From Kiritimatiellia bacterium (GTDB taxonomy: Bacteria; Verrucomicrobiota; Kiritimatiellia; JAAZAB01), in the NCBI GenBank assembly GCA_018400335.1, contig JAGYMT010000115.1, forward strand, positions 1-6,305: 6,305 bases of DNA, written 5' to 3'. Below the pieces are notes generated by a model. It was not told the origin of the DNA and did not search any database. It was given only the letters and a program-made list of their open reading frames with translations. The position numbers were made by a program, and so were the translations under genes. Below, in pieces: positions 1-5,565 of the stretch; position 1 is the stretch's first letter; every line of letters begins with the position of its first letter.

Positions 1-138
1 TTGCGCCGCCGCCTGAAAAAGCACGGAGCTTGGCTTCCCGACGCCGGCGATGCCGCGCCGTAGCAAGCGGGCTTGGAGTTTGCTATACACCGTGCAATTA
101 TCCTTAAAAAAAGGTAACTACTCGCTTTCTACTTAGCA
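1..138. other. Intergenic or gene-tail DNA, no firm gene
   Basis: No convincing gene is visible. One plus frame is open from the first base to a TAG at 61-63 and would give a 20-residue basic tail (LRRRLKKHGAW...). It could be the C-terminus of a gene entering from the left, but it is too short to judge. The stop lies inside a 17-bp repeat that recurs at 328-344, which argues that this part is repeat DNA rather than conserved coding sequence. The rest (about 76-138) is AT-richer with no motif I can name. Confidence 0.4.
51..67 (+). repeat. 17-bp direct repeat, copy 1
   Basis: TGCCGCGCCGTAGCAAG occurs here and again, identical, at 328-344. The short phrase GCGGGCTTG adjoins both copies but on opposite sides (67-75 here, 321-329 there), which suggests rearranged pieces of one dispersed intergenic repeat family. 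Function unknown. Confidence 0.7.
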
Positions 139-198
139 GGTAGGGACGGACAGCCGTGTCCGTCCGAATTCGGCGGGACAAGGCTGCCCCGCCCTACC
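139..198. repeat. REP-like element folding as a three-way junction
   Basis: This 60-bp element folds on paper into a closed three-way junction. The outer stem is GGTAG (139-143) with CTACC (194-198). Hairpin 1 is a perfect 9-bp stem, GGACGGACA (144-152) with TGTCCGTCC (157-165), closed by the tetraloop GCCG. Hairpin 2 is GGCGGG (172-177) with CCCGCC (188-193), continued past one mismatch by CA/TG around the tetraloop AGGC. Two tetraloop hairpins inside an outer stem is the architecture of REP/BIME-type repeats mobilised by Y1 transposases (RAYTs). No RAYT gene is visible here. It lies downstream of the oxidoreductase stop and could also affect transcript ends, though it lacks a T-run. Confidence 0.75.
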
Positions 199-385
199 GG
201 CATACAGGTTTAACCCGACTTGATGAACCATGTCTGCTTTCGGTATCCGCGAGCATCGCAAGCCTGATGTCCAAAAAAGTTCGCTATTTGCCGGCAAAAG
301 GCCAAACTACAAGTCCGCGCGCGGGCTTGCCGCGCCGTAGCAAGTGCATGTAGAAAGAGCAGTGACGAGGGTGTGAATCCGAGCT
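199..385. other. Intergenic DNA downstream of the oxidoreductase
   Basis: No gene recognised. The stretch contains a 10-bp palindrome, CCGCGCGCGG (315-324), and the second copy of the 17-bp repeat. No rho-independent terminator (stem plus T-run) could be found for the oxidoreductase transcript, which runs leftward into this region. A short plus-strand frame spanning 156-353 has no recognisable content and overlaps the folded repeat, so it is not called. Confidence 0.5.
328..344 (+). repeat. 17-bp direct repeat, copy 2
   Basis: Identical to 51-67. CTTGC (326-330) just before the end of this copy's left edge and GCAAG (340-344) form a short 5-bp dyad around a GC-rich loop, so this copy could form a small hairpin. 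Function unknown. Confidence 0.65.
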
Positions 386-1573
386 CTACTTGTGCCTCGG
401 ATCGGTTACGCGAAGATTCTGCGCTGTCTTCTTCACGAATTTCGAGGTCTTGCGCAGCTTCGCCAGCATCTTGTCGTAGCCCGCGCGGCTGATCGGAAGC
501 TTCACCCACTTGTTCTCCCACGAGGAGAGCATGATGGCGTTGGCCAGTTCAAGCGATGCCACGCCGCTTTCGCCGGGTGTTACCAGCTTCTGTCCGTCGA
601 GAATATGATTTGTCATGTTGCGGATGACTTCAGCGTGGCCGCATCTCTTCTCCTTAATCTTCAGCGGCACCTCAACCACTTCCGGCCCGCCCCACATCGC
701 CTTGACCGTCTTTATATGATGGTGGACACCTGGCTTGTGGCGGAAGAAGGAGATCTGACCGTTTCTATAAACGAGTTTTCCCTTTTCGCCGAATATCTCG
801 ATCATCTGGCCGGGCGCCGGCTCATTGGTCGAGCAATACAGATAGCCGGTTCCGCCGTCCGGGTATTTCAGCATGGCCTCCGCCTGGTCCTCCACCTCGA
901 TGTGGTGAAGGCGGGTGTCAATACGGCCGTACACCTCGCTCGGCATTCCGCAGAGCTGTACGAAAATGTCGAGTATGTGCGGGGACTGGTTCATCATCAC
1001 GCCGCCGCCTTCGCCGGTCCATGTGGCGCGCCACGTGCCGGAGTCGTAATAGGCCTGCGAGCGATACTCGGGTGAGATCATGACCGTCCTGTAAATCCTG
1101 CCAATCTCGCCCTTGCGGATGAGCTCGATCGCCTTTGCGATGACCGGCTCATGACGGCGCTGGAACATGACAACCAGAGAGACTTTGTTCTTCTTTGCAG
1201 CGGCGACCATCTTCTCCGCGGTGGAAACGCGCTCGGACAGCGGTTTCTCGGAAAGGACATGCCGCTTTGCGTTTAAGCAGTCAATCGCTACTGCCGGCCG
1301 CTCGGGGTGGGGGGTGGCAATGATCACGGCGTCGCAAAGTCCGGCCTTGATGAGCTCCTTGTGCGTGAAGAAAAAAGGCACTTTCATCTGCGCGCCGATT
1401 GCTTCGGCACGTTTACTGTCAGTATCGCACACGGCTACCAGCCTCGCCCGCGGCACTTTCTGAAGTGCCTGACAGTGGCCCGTGCCCATTCCTCCGACTC
1501 CGATCACCGCGAAACGTACCAGCTTGCCCCTCGACGCTCCCGTCTTCTTTCGACTTGCCGATGTCTTCTTCAT
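386..1573 (-). CDS. Gfo/Idh/MocA family NAD(P)-dependent oxidoreductase
   Basis: A 395-residue protein, a normal length for the Gfo/Idh/MocA family of cytoplasmic sugar or inositol dehydrogenases. The N-terminal Rossmann fold shows the dinucleotide motif GVGGMG (residues 25-30) after beta strand FAVI, and VAVCD ending at Asp50 at the end of beta 2. The family EKP motif is at 109-111, with Lys110 the expected catalytic lysine. The C-terminal alpha/beta domain has GGGVMMNQSPHILD (189-202), matching the family GGG...H..D signature with His199 as likely active-site base. No export signal is evident; the first 18 residues are a basic Lys/Arg/Ser tail. The frame stays open upstream to 2044, but that part runs through 8-bp repeats and reads as low-complexity HHSIIPPF. 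The chosen ATG has AAAGGAGGA placed 7 nt upstream and a promoter at 1621-1648. Substrate cannot be told from sequence. The stop is TAG. Family assignment is firm, exact activity is not. Confidence 0.93.
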   Translation of the reverse strand: MKKTSASRKKTGASRGKLVRFAVIGVGGMGTGHCQALQKVPRARLVAVCDTDSKRAEAIGAQMKVPFFFTHKELIKAGLCDAVIIATPHPERPAVAIDCLNAKRHVLSEKPLSERVSTAEKMVAAAKKNKVSLVVMFQRRHEPVIAKAIELIRKGEIGRIYRTVMISPEYRSQAYYDSGTWRATWTGEGGGVMMNQSPHILDIFVQLCGMPSEVYGRIDTRLHHIEVEDQAEAMLKYPDGGTGYLYCSTNEPAPGQMIEIFGEKGKLVYRNGQISFFRHKPGVHHHIKTVKAMWGGPEVVEVPLKIKEKRCGHAEVIRNMTNHILDGQKLVTPGESGVASLELANAIMLSSWENKWVKLPISRAGYDKMLAKLRKTSKFVKKTAQNLRVTDPRHK

Positions 1574-1620
1574 CAAAAAATCCTCCTTTTCAACAATATG
1601 ATGCCGGTGAATGTTTTGGG

Positions 1621-1648
1621 AGTATACGCGGCTTCCCTCTATCGTCAA
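1621..1648 (-). promoter_or_regulatory. Sigma70-type promoter of the oxidoreductase
   Basis: Read on the minus strand: TTGACG (1648-1643), a 16-bp spacer, and TATACT (1626-1621). Each hexamer differs from consensus at one base. Predicted transcription start is near 1614, giving a leader of about 40 nt that contains the strong ribosome binding site (about 1581-1588). This placement supports the ATG at 1573 over the longer open frame. Confidence 0.7.
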
Positions 1649-1668
1649 CGATAAAACTGGATACACGT

Positions 1669-1683
1669 CGTCCCATAGGGACG
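1669..1683. promoter_or_regulatory. Perfect 6-bp dyad upstream of the promoter
   Basis: CGTCCC (1669-1674), a 3-nt spacer and GGGACG (1678-1683) form a perfect inverted repeat about 20 bp upstream of the oxidoreductase -35 hexamer. It directly abuts the 8-bp repeat array, so it may be either a regulator-binding site or the end of that repeat element. The sequence cannot decide between these. Confidence 0.4.
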
Positions 1684-1775
1684 GGAATGGTGGAATGGTG
1701 GAATGGTGGAATGGTGGAATGATGGAATGGTGCCAGTATTCCATCATTCCATTCTTCCAATCTTCCATGGGATGC
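1684..1775 (-). repeat. 8-bp repeat array A with large hairpin
   Basis: Plus strand 1684-1731 is six 8-bp units (four GGAATGGT, one GGAATGAT, one GGAATGGT). These are followed by inverted units, so that GGAATGATGGAAT (1716-1728) and ATTCCATCATTCC (1738-1750) form a perfect 13-bp stem with a 9-nt loop; the stem continues imperfectly outward by further units. Read on the minus strand the element begins with GCATCCCATGGAAGATTGG (1775-1757), the same 19-bp module that opens array B at 5151. Spurious HHSIIPPF-like frames come from this array and should not be annotated as protein. Confidence 0.85.
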
Positions 1776-2099
1776 TGCTGAACAGGATGCTTGACCGCGC
1801 GGGCTCCATTCGCTATCACGTTCAATGAGAACTTGTAACCGGCTGCTGAAAAGGGGTGTCGAAAAGAGGAAAACATCAGAAAGATTATAGCCCACGCCAT
1901 GGCGTAGCGAGCGCAATTCATCCCGCAAGGCGGAAGTCCCGAAGTCACAAAACCTGTCGCAAGGCGGGAAGGTTCGGAAACCACATATCTTGCTATTATA
2001 ATTGTTTCGTTCTTTAATATATTTGATTGTAAGTCTTTTATCAAGCCTCAACAAAGAGACTGAATCAATTAGAGCTTATTCAGAAAAAGGCATTTAATA
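1776..2099. other. Gene-free intergenic stretch
   Basis: No gene recognised. It contains short palindromic repeats at 1894-1967 and then an AT-rich tract (about 1979-2099). The tract holds TATAAT-like hexamers on both strands (around 1993-1998), but none has a convincing -35 partner at proper spacing. The segment separates the oxidoreductase promoter region from the left end of the IS relic. Confidence 0.5.
1894..1967. repeat. 12-bp palindrome and short direct repeats
   Basis: ACGCCATGGCGT (1894-1905) is a perfect palindrome. CGCAAGGCGG occurs twice, at 1924-1933 and 1958-1967, 34 bp apart. Between them AAGTCACAAAA (1942-1952) matches 11 bp of the IS terminal repeat at 2100. These look like fragments of dispersed intergenic repeats, with no clear function. 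Confidence 0.5.
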
Positions 2100-2131
2100 G
2101 CCACGAAAAGTCACAAAAAGTCACAAAAAAG
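2100..2131 (+). repeat. Left terminal inverted repeat of the IS
   Basis: The first 19 bp match the reverse complement of the right end perfectly, then two mismatches (2119-2120), then TCACAAAAA (2121-2129) matches again. AAAAGTCACAA is repeated twice in tandem within this end. Similar CACAAAAA-rich phrases are common in intergenic DNA of some bacterial groups, so an origin as generic repeat is a minor alternative. Confidence 0.7.
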
Positions 2132-2151
2132 TTTTAAAACATAAAAACAGC

Positions 2152-2178
2152 TTGACAAAATATATCGCAACGTACTAT
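2152..2178 (+). promoter_or_regulatory. Possible promoter of the transposase
   Basis: TTGACA (2152-2157) is a perfect -35 hexamer. The best -10 is TACTAT (2173-2178) at a 15-bp spacing, which is short, and it matches consensus at only four positions. It sits inside the left end of the IS, 44 bp upstream of the likely transposase start, where an IS promoter is expected. Confidence 0.4.
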
Positions 2179-2221
2179 CGTTCAACTATTAACAATAAGT
2201 AAGGGTTGATTATGATAGCGT

Positions 2222-3748
2222 ATGGCGACAAATATGGGGAACAATTCGCGATCAACGCTATCTTTTTGCCGGTTCCAGATTACGGACTTTCACGATTTTC
2301 TTCGCGAAGTGGAAGAAGTTGGCCCGGTTTGCGCGCCGATCGTCTCCATCTGACAAGGGGTTTGGATGCCCGGGCAAAGAAAAAAACAGCTTCCGAATAG
2401 AGGATCGGAAATTTGTGCAGATCAAACCCCTCACATTGCCCAGGCATCGGCGTCCAAGGAGCGGAATCTGCTTGCAGAGGAACTGAACCTTGCCCGTTGG
2501 GCGTCCTCGAATGCCGGCATACCGGTATACATGTTTTGATGATCCGAGGCTTTCTTGTTCGTTGCGTTGACATCGAAGAGCGCGCATGTTCTTGCGTGGT
2601 CAATGAGTTTGGCAGCTGGTTTCTTAAATGACCGTGGATTGAAGATGCAGATGGACAACGATGGAAAATGTAGACCTGGTCAGTCATGCGACGCGCGAGT
2701 TGATATTCGACAAGCAGATACAGCTTGCATTTGACGAGGAATCTCGACGACTTCCGAAGTTGACGATTGACAACATCGGTGAAAGCGAACGGCGCTCTTG
2801 GCCTACGGTTGCGAATGCTAACCGGACTGCTGGGTCGCGCGAATCGTTTCGGACAGAAGGTGTTTTGGATTGAAGGATTTCAAAAGCCAAAAGAGTCTAA
2901 GGTTCCTCGATGGCTGGAAGAGATGTGAAACTGACCTTTCAGATATGCTGGTTGCAGGCAAAGGCGATCGAGAGGAAAGCTGAAGAAACATTATGGTCGG
3001 GTGCTGAAACGTGGGCGGAAAGCTGTCGAATCATTGGGAGGGGAGTTGCGCCGTGTTGAGGAAGGATTATCGTTGGAGGGCATTTTCCCCGAGCCAACGA
3101 ATTCTATTACAACGGGTATTGTCGCGGATCAAAGCTGACATAAGCGACTCGCGTCAGGTTCTGAGATATGCGCATGATCCCGGGTATTTCTGGAAAAGAC
3201 GCTACCATCAACGGAGAAAATCCTTAGTCTGTCGGATGGCTCGGCTGCGCTAAAAATAAAGAAGGGTCTCGTGCACCCCTGTCGTGGCTATAAGCCACAA
3301 TTGGTGCTGGCGCAAAAGCGGTTTGTCGTCAGCCTCATTGTTCCGGAAGGCAATGCGGCTGATTCGATTAATTGGTTCCTGCGATTTCCGACTCAGTGAC
3401 TTGGAGCAGTGCTGGCGGACATGGTCAGTTCCGATGATGATTATGCTTCGTCGGATGGACGCGACAAACTTCTGCTTGGCATGGGCATCGCCGATGTATA
3501 TCAGCGGAGCCAAAGGCAATGACCACCCCGGATGACTGGGACAACGAGGCATATCATAGAGCGCCGTTATCGTTCCCGCGGTGGAAGTCGCTGATGTTTA
3601 ATCAGGACGGTTTTGAATTTGGCAGGAACTTGCTCGTCGAGGCATTGGCGCGGTGCGTGACGGAGTATTGGAAAAGGTTTTGGCCTACAATTGCTGTCGC
3701 GCCACGTTATTGAAAGACGACGAAGAAAAACAGGCGCAAGCCGCCTGA
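2222..3748 (+). pseudogene. DDE transposase pseudogene with many frameshifts
   Basis: No frame is open across the region, but consecutive pieces in different frames make one coherent transposase of about 500 residues. In order: DFHDFLREVEEVGPVCAPIV (frame starting 2222, stop at 2351), IEDRKFVQIK and GRPRMPAYRY (around 2390-2525, with an in-frame TGA at 2484), ALTSKSAHVLAWSMSL (about 2566-2613), MENVDLVSHATRELIFDKQI (from 2661), MLTGLLGRANRFGQKVFW (about 2815-2868), LKKHYGRVLKRGRKAVESLG (from 2980), RILLQRVLSRIKADISDSRQ (about 3100-3160), KILSLSDGSAAL then SLIVPEGNAADS (3181-3396, TGA at 3397), VSSDDDYASSDGRDKLL (3424-3474), DDWDNEAYHRA (from about 3531), SLMF..DGFEFGR, and AVRDGVLEKVLAYNCCRATL, ending at TGA 3746-3748. 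Candidate catalytic acids are Asp 3235-3237, Asp in the 3433-3441 run, and Glu at 3584-3586. The last is followed by an apparent one-base insertion at 3587. The gene is certainly non-functional. Confidence 0.88.
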
Positions 3749-3951
3749 ATACGAGCCGGCACAGGTCAAAGAGGAAGGATAAAGAGATAGGTGTGTCGAA
3801 AAATGACGAAAAACAGGAAAGCAGTGGCAACGATGCTGGTGACCGATCAAATGCCGTGTTTGCGACCGTGAACCTTGAACGATGAACCTTAAACCCTCCG
3901 TTCGAAAGGCTTTCGGGCGGATCGATAGAGAAAGAAGAAGTGTTTTCTCTT
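3749..3951. other. Right non-coding part of the IS relic
   Basis: There is no gene between the transposase stop and the right terminal repeat. A phrase built on repeated (T)GAACCTT (about 3870-3892) and the interrupted dyad CCGTTCGAAAGGCTTTCGGGCGG (about 3898-3920) are visible. Whether all of this was part of the original IS or includes later insertions cannot be seen. Confidence 0.4.
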
Positions 3952-3983
3952 CCTTTTTGTGAAGTTTTGTGACTTTTCGTGGC
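3952..3983 (-). repeat. Right terminal inverted repeat of the IS
   Basis: TTTTGTGACTTTTCGTGGC (3965-3983) is the exact reverse complement of 2100-2118, and TTTTTGTGA (3954-3962) continues the match after two differing bases. It marks the right end of the decayed IS, 118 bp before the kinase start codon. Confidence 0.7.
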
Positions 3984-4014
3984 AAAAAGCTCTTTTCCGA
4001 AGACAGCCAACCGA

Positions 4015-4067
4015 CTTGCCTGCGTGTACGCCTGACTGCGAGCGTACTTGCTCAGGCGGGGCGCAAG
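4015..4067 (+). repeat. Folded repeat in the kinase leader
   Basis: The leader contains nested inverted repeats. The inner hairpin is GCGAG (4038-4042) with CTTGC (4047-4051, one G-T wobble) around the tetraloop CGTA. It is extended by GCCTGA (4030-4035) with TCAGGC (4052-4057), and by CTTGC (4015-4019) with GCAAG (4063-4067) outside. A second small hairpin, GCGT-GT-ACGC (4022-4031), competes for part of it. It ends 33 bp before the kinase ATG, so it would be in the 5' untranslated RNA if transcription starts upstream. It could be a dispersed repeat or a leader element; it leaves the ribosome binding site free. Confidence 0.55.
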
Positions 4068-4100
4068 CAGAAGAAGCGAGGTTACCCTTGGGAGGAAATC

Positions 4101-5135
4101 ATGCCCACTGAACGCATCCGCCGCAAGCGCATCAACGCAATAGCTCCGACACGAATCTGCGACATTGGAGGATGGACGGACACCTGGTTCGCGCATTCCG
4201 GCACGGTGCTCAATTTTGCCGTGTACCCTTATGTTGAAGTGCAGGTGCACATCACCGAGAATGTCGAATCAGAGGAGCGCGTAACCATTTCGGCTGAAAA
4301 CTTCGGCCACACTTACTCGATTAATCCCGATGTCATCACCTTCACGAAGCATCCGCTGATAGAGGCGGCAATAGATGTTATGAAGTTGCCGGGGGACGTC
4401 TCTTTCAGGATCAATATATTCTCCGACGCGCCGCCCGGCGCCTCCATGGGCACCTCGGCCGCAGTGTCGGTGGCGTTGATAGGAGCGCTCGATGCATTGA
4501 GCCGCGGCAGGCTCACTCCGCACGAGGTCGCGGCCCTGGCGCATTCCATTGAGACCGACAAGCTCGGACTGCAGTGCGGGGTCCAGGACCAGTTTGCCAG
4601 CGCGTACGGCGGCATCAGCTACATACAGATGCACGAGTTTCCGCATTCCAGCGTTTCGCCCGTACGTGTGCCGGACAGCGTCTGGTGGGAGTTGGAGCAC
4701 AGGTTTGCCGTGATCTACATCGGCACTCCGCACAGCTCAAGCGAGACTCATCAGAAGGTAATCGCCGGGCTCGGGGAGGACGCGAGCGGCGACCCGCGCA
4801 TCCGGAGATTGCGCGAGCTTGCCGGAGAGGCCAAGAACGCAGTGTATGCGGGAGATTTTACGGAGCTTGGCAGAATCATGCACGAGAACACGGAGGTGCA
4901 GCGAGCGCTTCATAAGGACCTTATCTGCAAGCAGTTTCAGGAAGTGATCGCGATAGCCTCCGATTTTCACGCCCTGGGCTGCAAGGTGAACGGGGCAGGG
5001 GGGGACGGCGGGTCGCTCACGATCCTCACCAACGGCGATATGAGCGTCAAGCGGCGCATGCTCAAGGCGATCCGCGAGCGATCGTATTTCAGTCTGCCCA
5101 TCTACCTCTCCAGGCAGGGCCTTCGCGTGTGGTGA
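4101..5135 (+). CDS. GHMP-family sugar kinase
   Basis: A 344-residue cytoplasmic kinase of the GHMP superfamily (galacto-, homoserine, mevalonate, phosphomevalonate kinases), of normal length for the heptose-7-phosphate / fucose / arabinose kinase-like branch. Motif 1 is IAPTRICDIGGWTDTWF (14-30), with GGWTD at 23-27, followed by GTVLNFAV. Motif 2, the ATP phosphate loop, is DAPPGASMGTSAA (109-121), slightly off the usual PPGxGLGSSAA. GVQDQFASAYGG (160-171) carries the likely catalytic Asp163. Motif 3 is KVNGAGGDGGSLTIL (295-309). The family transfers phosphate from ATP to a sugar hydroxyl; the substrate is not determinable here. The start at 4101 is chosen for GGAGG 5 nt upstream (4091-4095) and because the longer frame from 3969 begins inside the IS terminal repeat. 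It is divergent from the oxidoreductase, with the IS relic between them. No promoter I trust was found. Confidence 0.93.
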   Translation: MPTERIRRKRINAIAPTRICDIGGWTDTWFAHSGTVLNFAVYPYVEVQVHITENVESEERVTISAENFGHTYSINPDVITFTKHPLIEAAIDVMKLPGDVSFRINIFSDAPPGASMGTSAAVSVALIGALDALSRGRLTPHEVAALAHSIETDKLGLQCGVQDQFASAYGGISYIQMHEFPHSSVSPVRVPDSVWWELEHRFAVIYIGTPHSSSETHQKVIAGLGEDASGDPRIRRLRELAGEAKNAVYAGDFTELGRIMHENTEVQRALHKDLICKQFQEVIAIASDFHALGCKVNGAGGDGGSLTILTNGDMSVKRRMLKAIRERSYFSLPIYLSRQGLRVW

Positions 5136-5150
5136 GTTGTTCCTGCAGTA

Positions 5151-5210
5151 GCATCCCATGGAAGATTGGAATGATGGAATGATGGAATGATGGAATACTG
5201 GAAGGATGGA
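5151..5210 (+). repeat. 8-bp repeat array B
   Basis: It opens with GCATCCCATGGAAGATTGG (5151-5169), identical to the start of array A on the opposite strand, including the preceding CAGYAGCATCC context with one change. Then come 8-bp units: GGAAGATT, three GGAATGAT (5168-5191), GGAATACT, GGAAGGAT, and a partial unit. It starts 16 bp after the kinase stop. Positions 5176-5197 are the exact reverse complement of 5327-5348 in array C, so B and C can form a 22-bp stem. Confidence 0.85.
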
Positions 5211-5248
5211 GCAACGAGACAGGGAAAGAAGTCCCAGTTTCAAAATTC

Positions 5249-5315
5249 GGCATGGTTCATAAGACACCGTAACAGAGTAACACTTTAGGCATGTTACCCC
5301 GATTTGAACCATGCC
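5249..5315. repeat. 67-bp module with 11-bp terminal inverted repeats
   Basis: GGCATGGTTCA (5249-5259) and TGAACCATGCC (5305-5315) are perfect inverted repeats bounding a 45-bp core. The core carries GTAAC at 5269-5273 and 5277-5281 and the inverse GTTAC at 5293-5297. It lies exactly between arrays B and C. It has the form of a miniature mobile element or a solo IS end, but encodes nothing, and no target duplication is recognisable. Confidence 0.6.
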
Positions 5316-5319
5316 CACC

Positions 5320-5383
5320 ATTCCACTATTCCATCATTCCATCATTCCACTATTCCATTCTTCCACTATTCCACCATTCCAGT
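5320..5383 (-). repeat. 8-bp repeat array C, inverted relative to B
   Basis: Eight consecutive 8-bp units of the ATTCCAYY type (ATTCCACT, two ATTCCATC, ATTCCACT, ATTCCATT, CTTCCACT, ATTCCACC, ATTCCAGT), the reverse complement of the GGAATGRT units of arrays A and B. Unlike A and B, it lacks the GCATCCCATGG module. It makes a stop-free frame reading FHHSIIPLFHS that is not a real protein. Confidence 0.85.
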
Positions 5384-5409
5384 TCCTCTGGAAGACAGAG
5401 TTTTCCCTG

Positions 5410-5438
5410 TTGATATTCTCCGCCCGCGGTTGTATTAT
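5410..5438 (+). promoter_or_regulatory. Sigma70-type promoter of the NYN-domain gene
   Basis: TTGATA (5410-5415), a 17-bp spacer, and TATTAT (5433-5438): each hexamer is one base from consensus and spacing is ideal. Predicted start of transcription is near 5445, giving an unusually long leader of about 138 nt before the ATG at 5583. Confidence 0.65.
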
Positions 5439-5447
5439 TGATCCCGT

Positions 5448-5460
5448 CCTGTTAAACAGG
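5448..5460. promoter_or_regulatory. Operator-like palindrome at the transcription start
   Basis: CCTGTT-A-AACAGG is a perfect 13-bp palindrome beginning about 3 bp after the predicted start of transcription. A dyad in this position is where a repressor would block initiation. The regulator is unknown; no regulator gene is in the window. Confidence 0.5.
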
Positions 5461-5549
5461 TTTGTCTTCTTCGCCGGGCCCGCGTGGATTATAGTTGCAT
5501 GTGATCGAACGGCGCCCGATAGAATCGCGGACTCGAATCCGCAAAAACT

Positions 5550-5565
5550 GCGCCCCGCGGGGCGC
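5550..5565 (+). promoter_or_regulatory. 16-bp GC palindrome next to the ribosome binding site
   Basis: GCGCCCCGCGGGGCGC is a perfect palindrome that forms a very stable 6-bp stem with a CGCG loop in RNA. It ends 3 nt before the likely ribosome binding site GGGAG (5569-5573) and 17 nt before the ATG. A weaker hairpin, GCGGA (5527-5531, first bases approximate) with TCCGC, precedes it. It may modulate translation, but could equally be a neutral repeat. Confidence 0.5.

Larger units (their letters stand above)
2100..3983 (+). mobile_element. Decayed insertion sequence, about 1.88 kb
   Basis: The element is bounded by terminal inverted repeats: GCCACGAAAAGTCACAAAA at 2100-2118 is exactly the reverse complement of 3965-3983. 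Beyond two mismatched positions, the match resumes for 9 bp further in on both sides. Inside lies a transposase pseudogene (2222-3748), with about 120 bp of left and 235 bp of right non-coding sequence. No target-site duplication is recognisable at the flanks (TTTAATA left, AAAAAGC right), consistent with an old insertion or later rearrangement. The reconstructed protein resembles DDE transposases of the ISNCY / IS4-IS5-like group as I remember them. Length fits such elements; family name is tentative. Confidence 0.75.

Noticed and set aside
392..1075. Plus-strand open frame of 227 codons
   Set aside because: It is the antisense shadow of the oxidoreductase, whose minus-strand product has clear family motifs.
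1684..1731. CRISPR-like array of short repeats
   Set aside because: Units are 8 bp and directly tandem, without spacers, and no cas genes are present.
2661..2873. Independent 70-codon gene
   Set aside because: Its first 40 residues are a piece of the transposase reading, and the rest is out-of-frame sequence after a frameshift.
3567..4250. Minus-strand open frame of 227 codons
   Set aside because: It overlaps the transposase end, the IS terminal repeat and the kinase start on the other strand, has no recognisable domain and lacks a good ribosome binding site.
4737..5321. Minus-strand open frame of 194 codons
   Set aside because: It runs through repeat arrays and antisense to the kinase; its content is repeat-derived (FHHSIIPSF) plus shadow sequence.
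5527..5542. tRNA T-arm-like sequence GCGGACTCGAATCCGC
   Set aside because: The T-loop spacing is wrong by one base on either strand and no acceptor, D or anticodon arms surround it.
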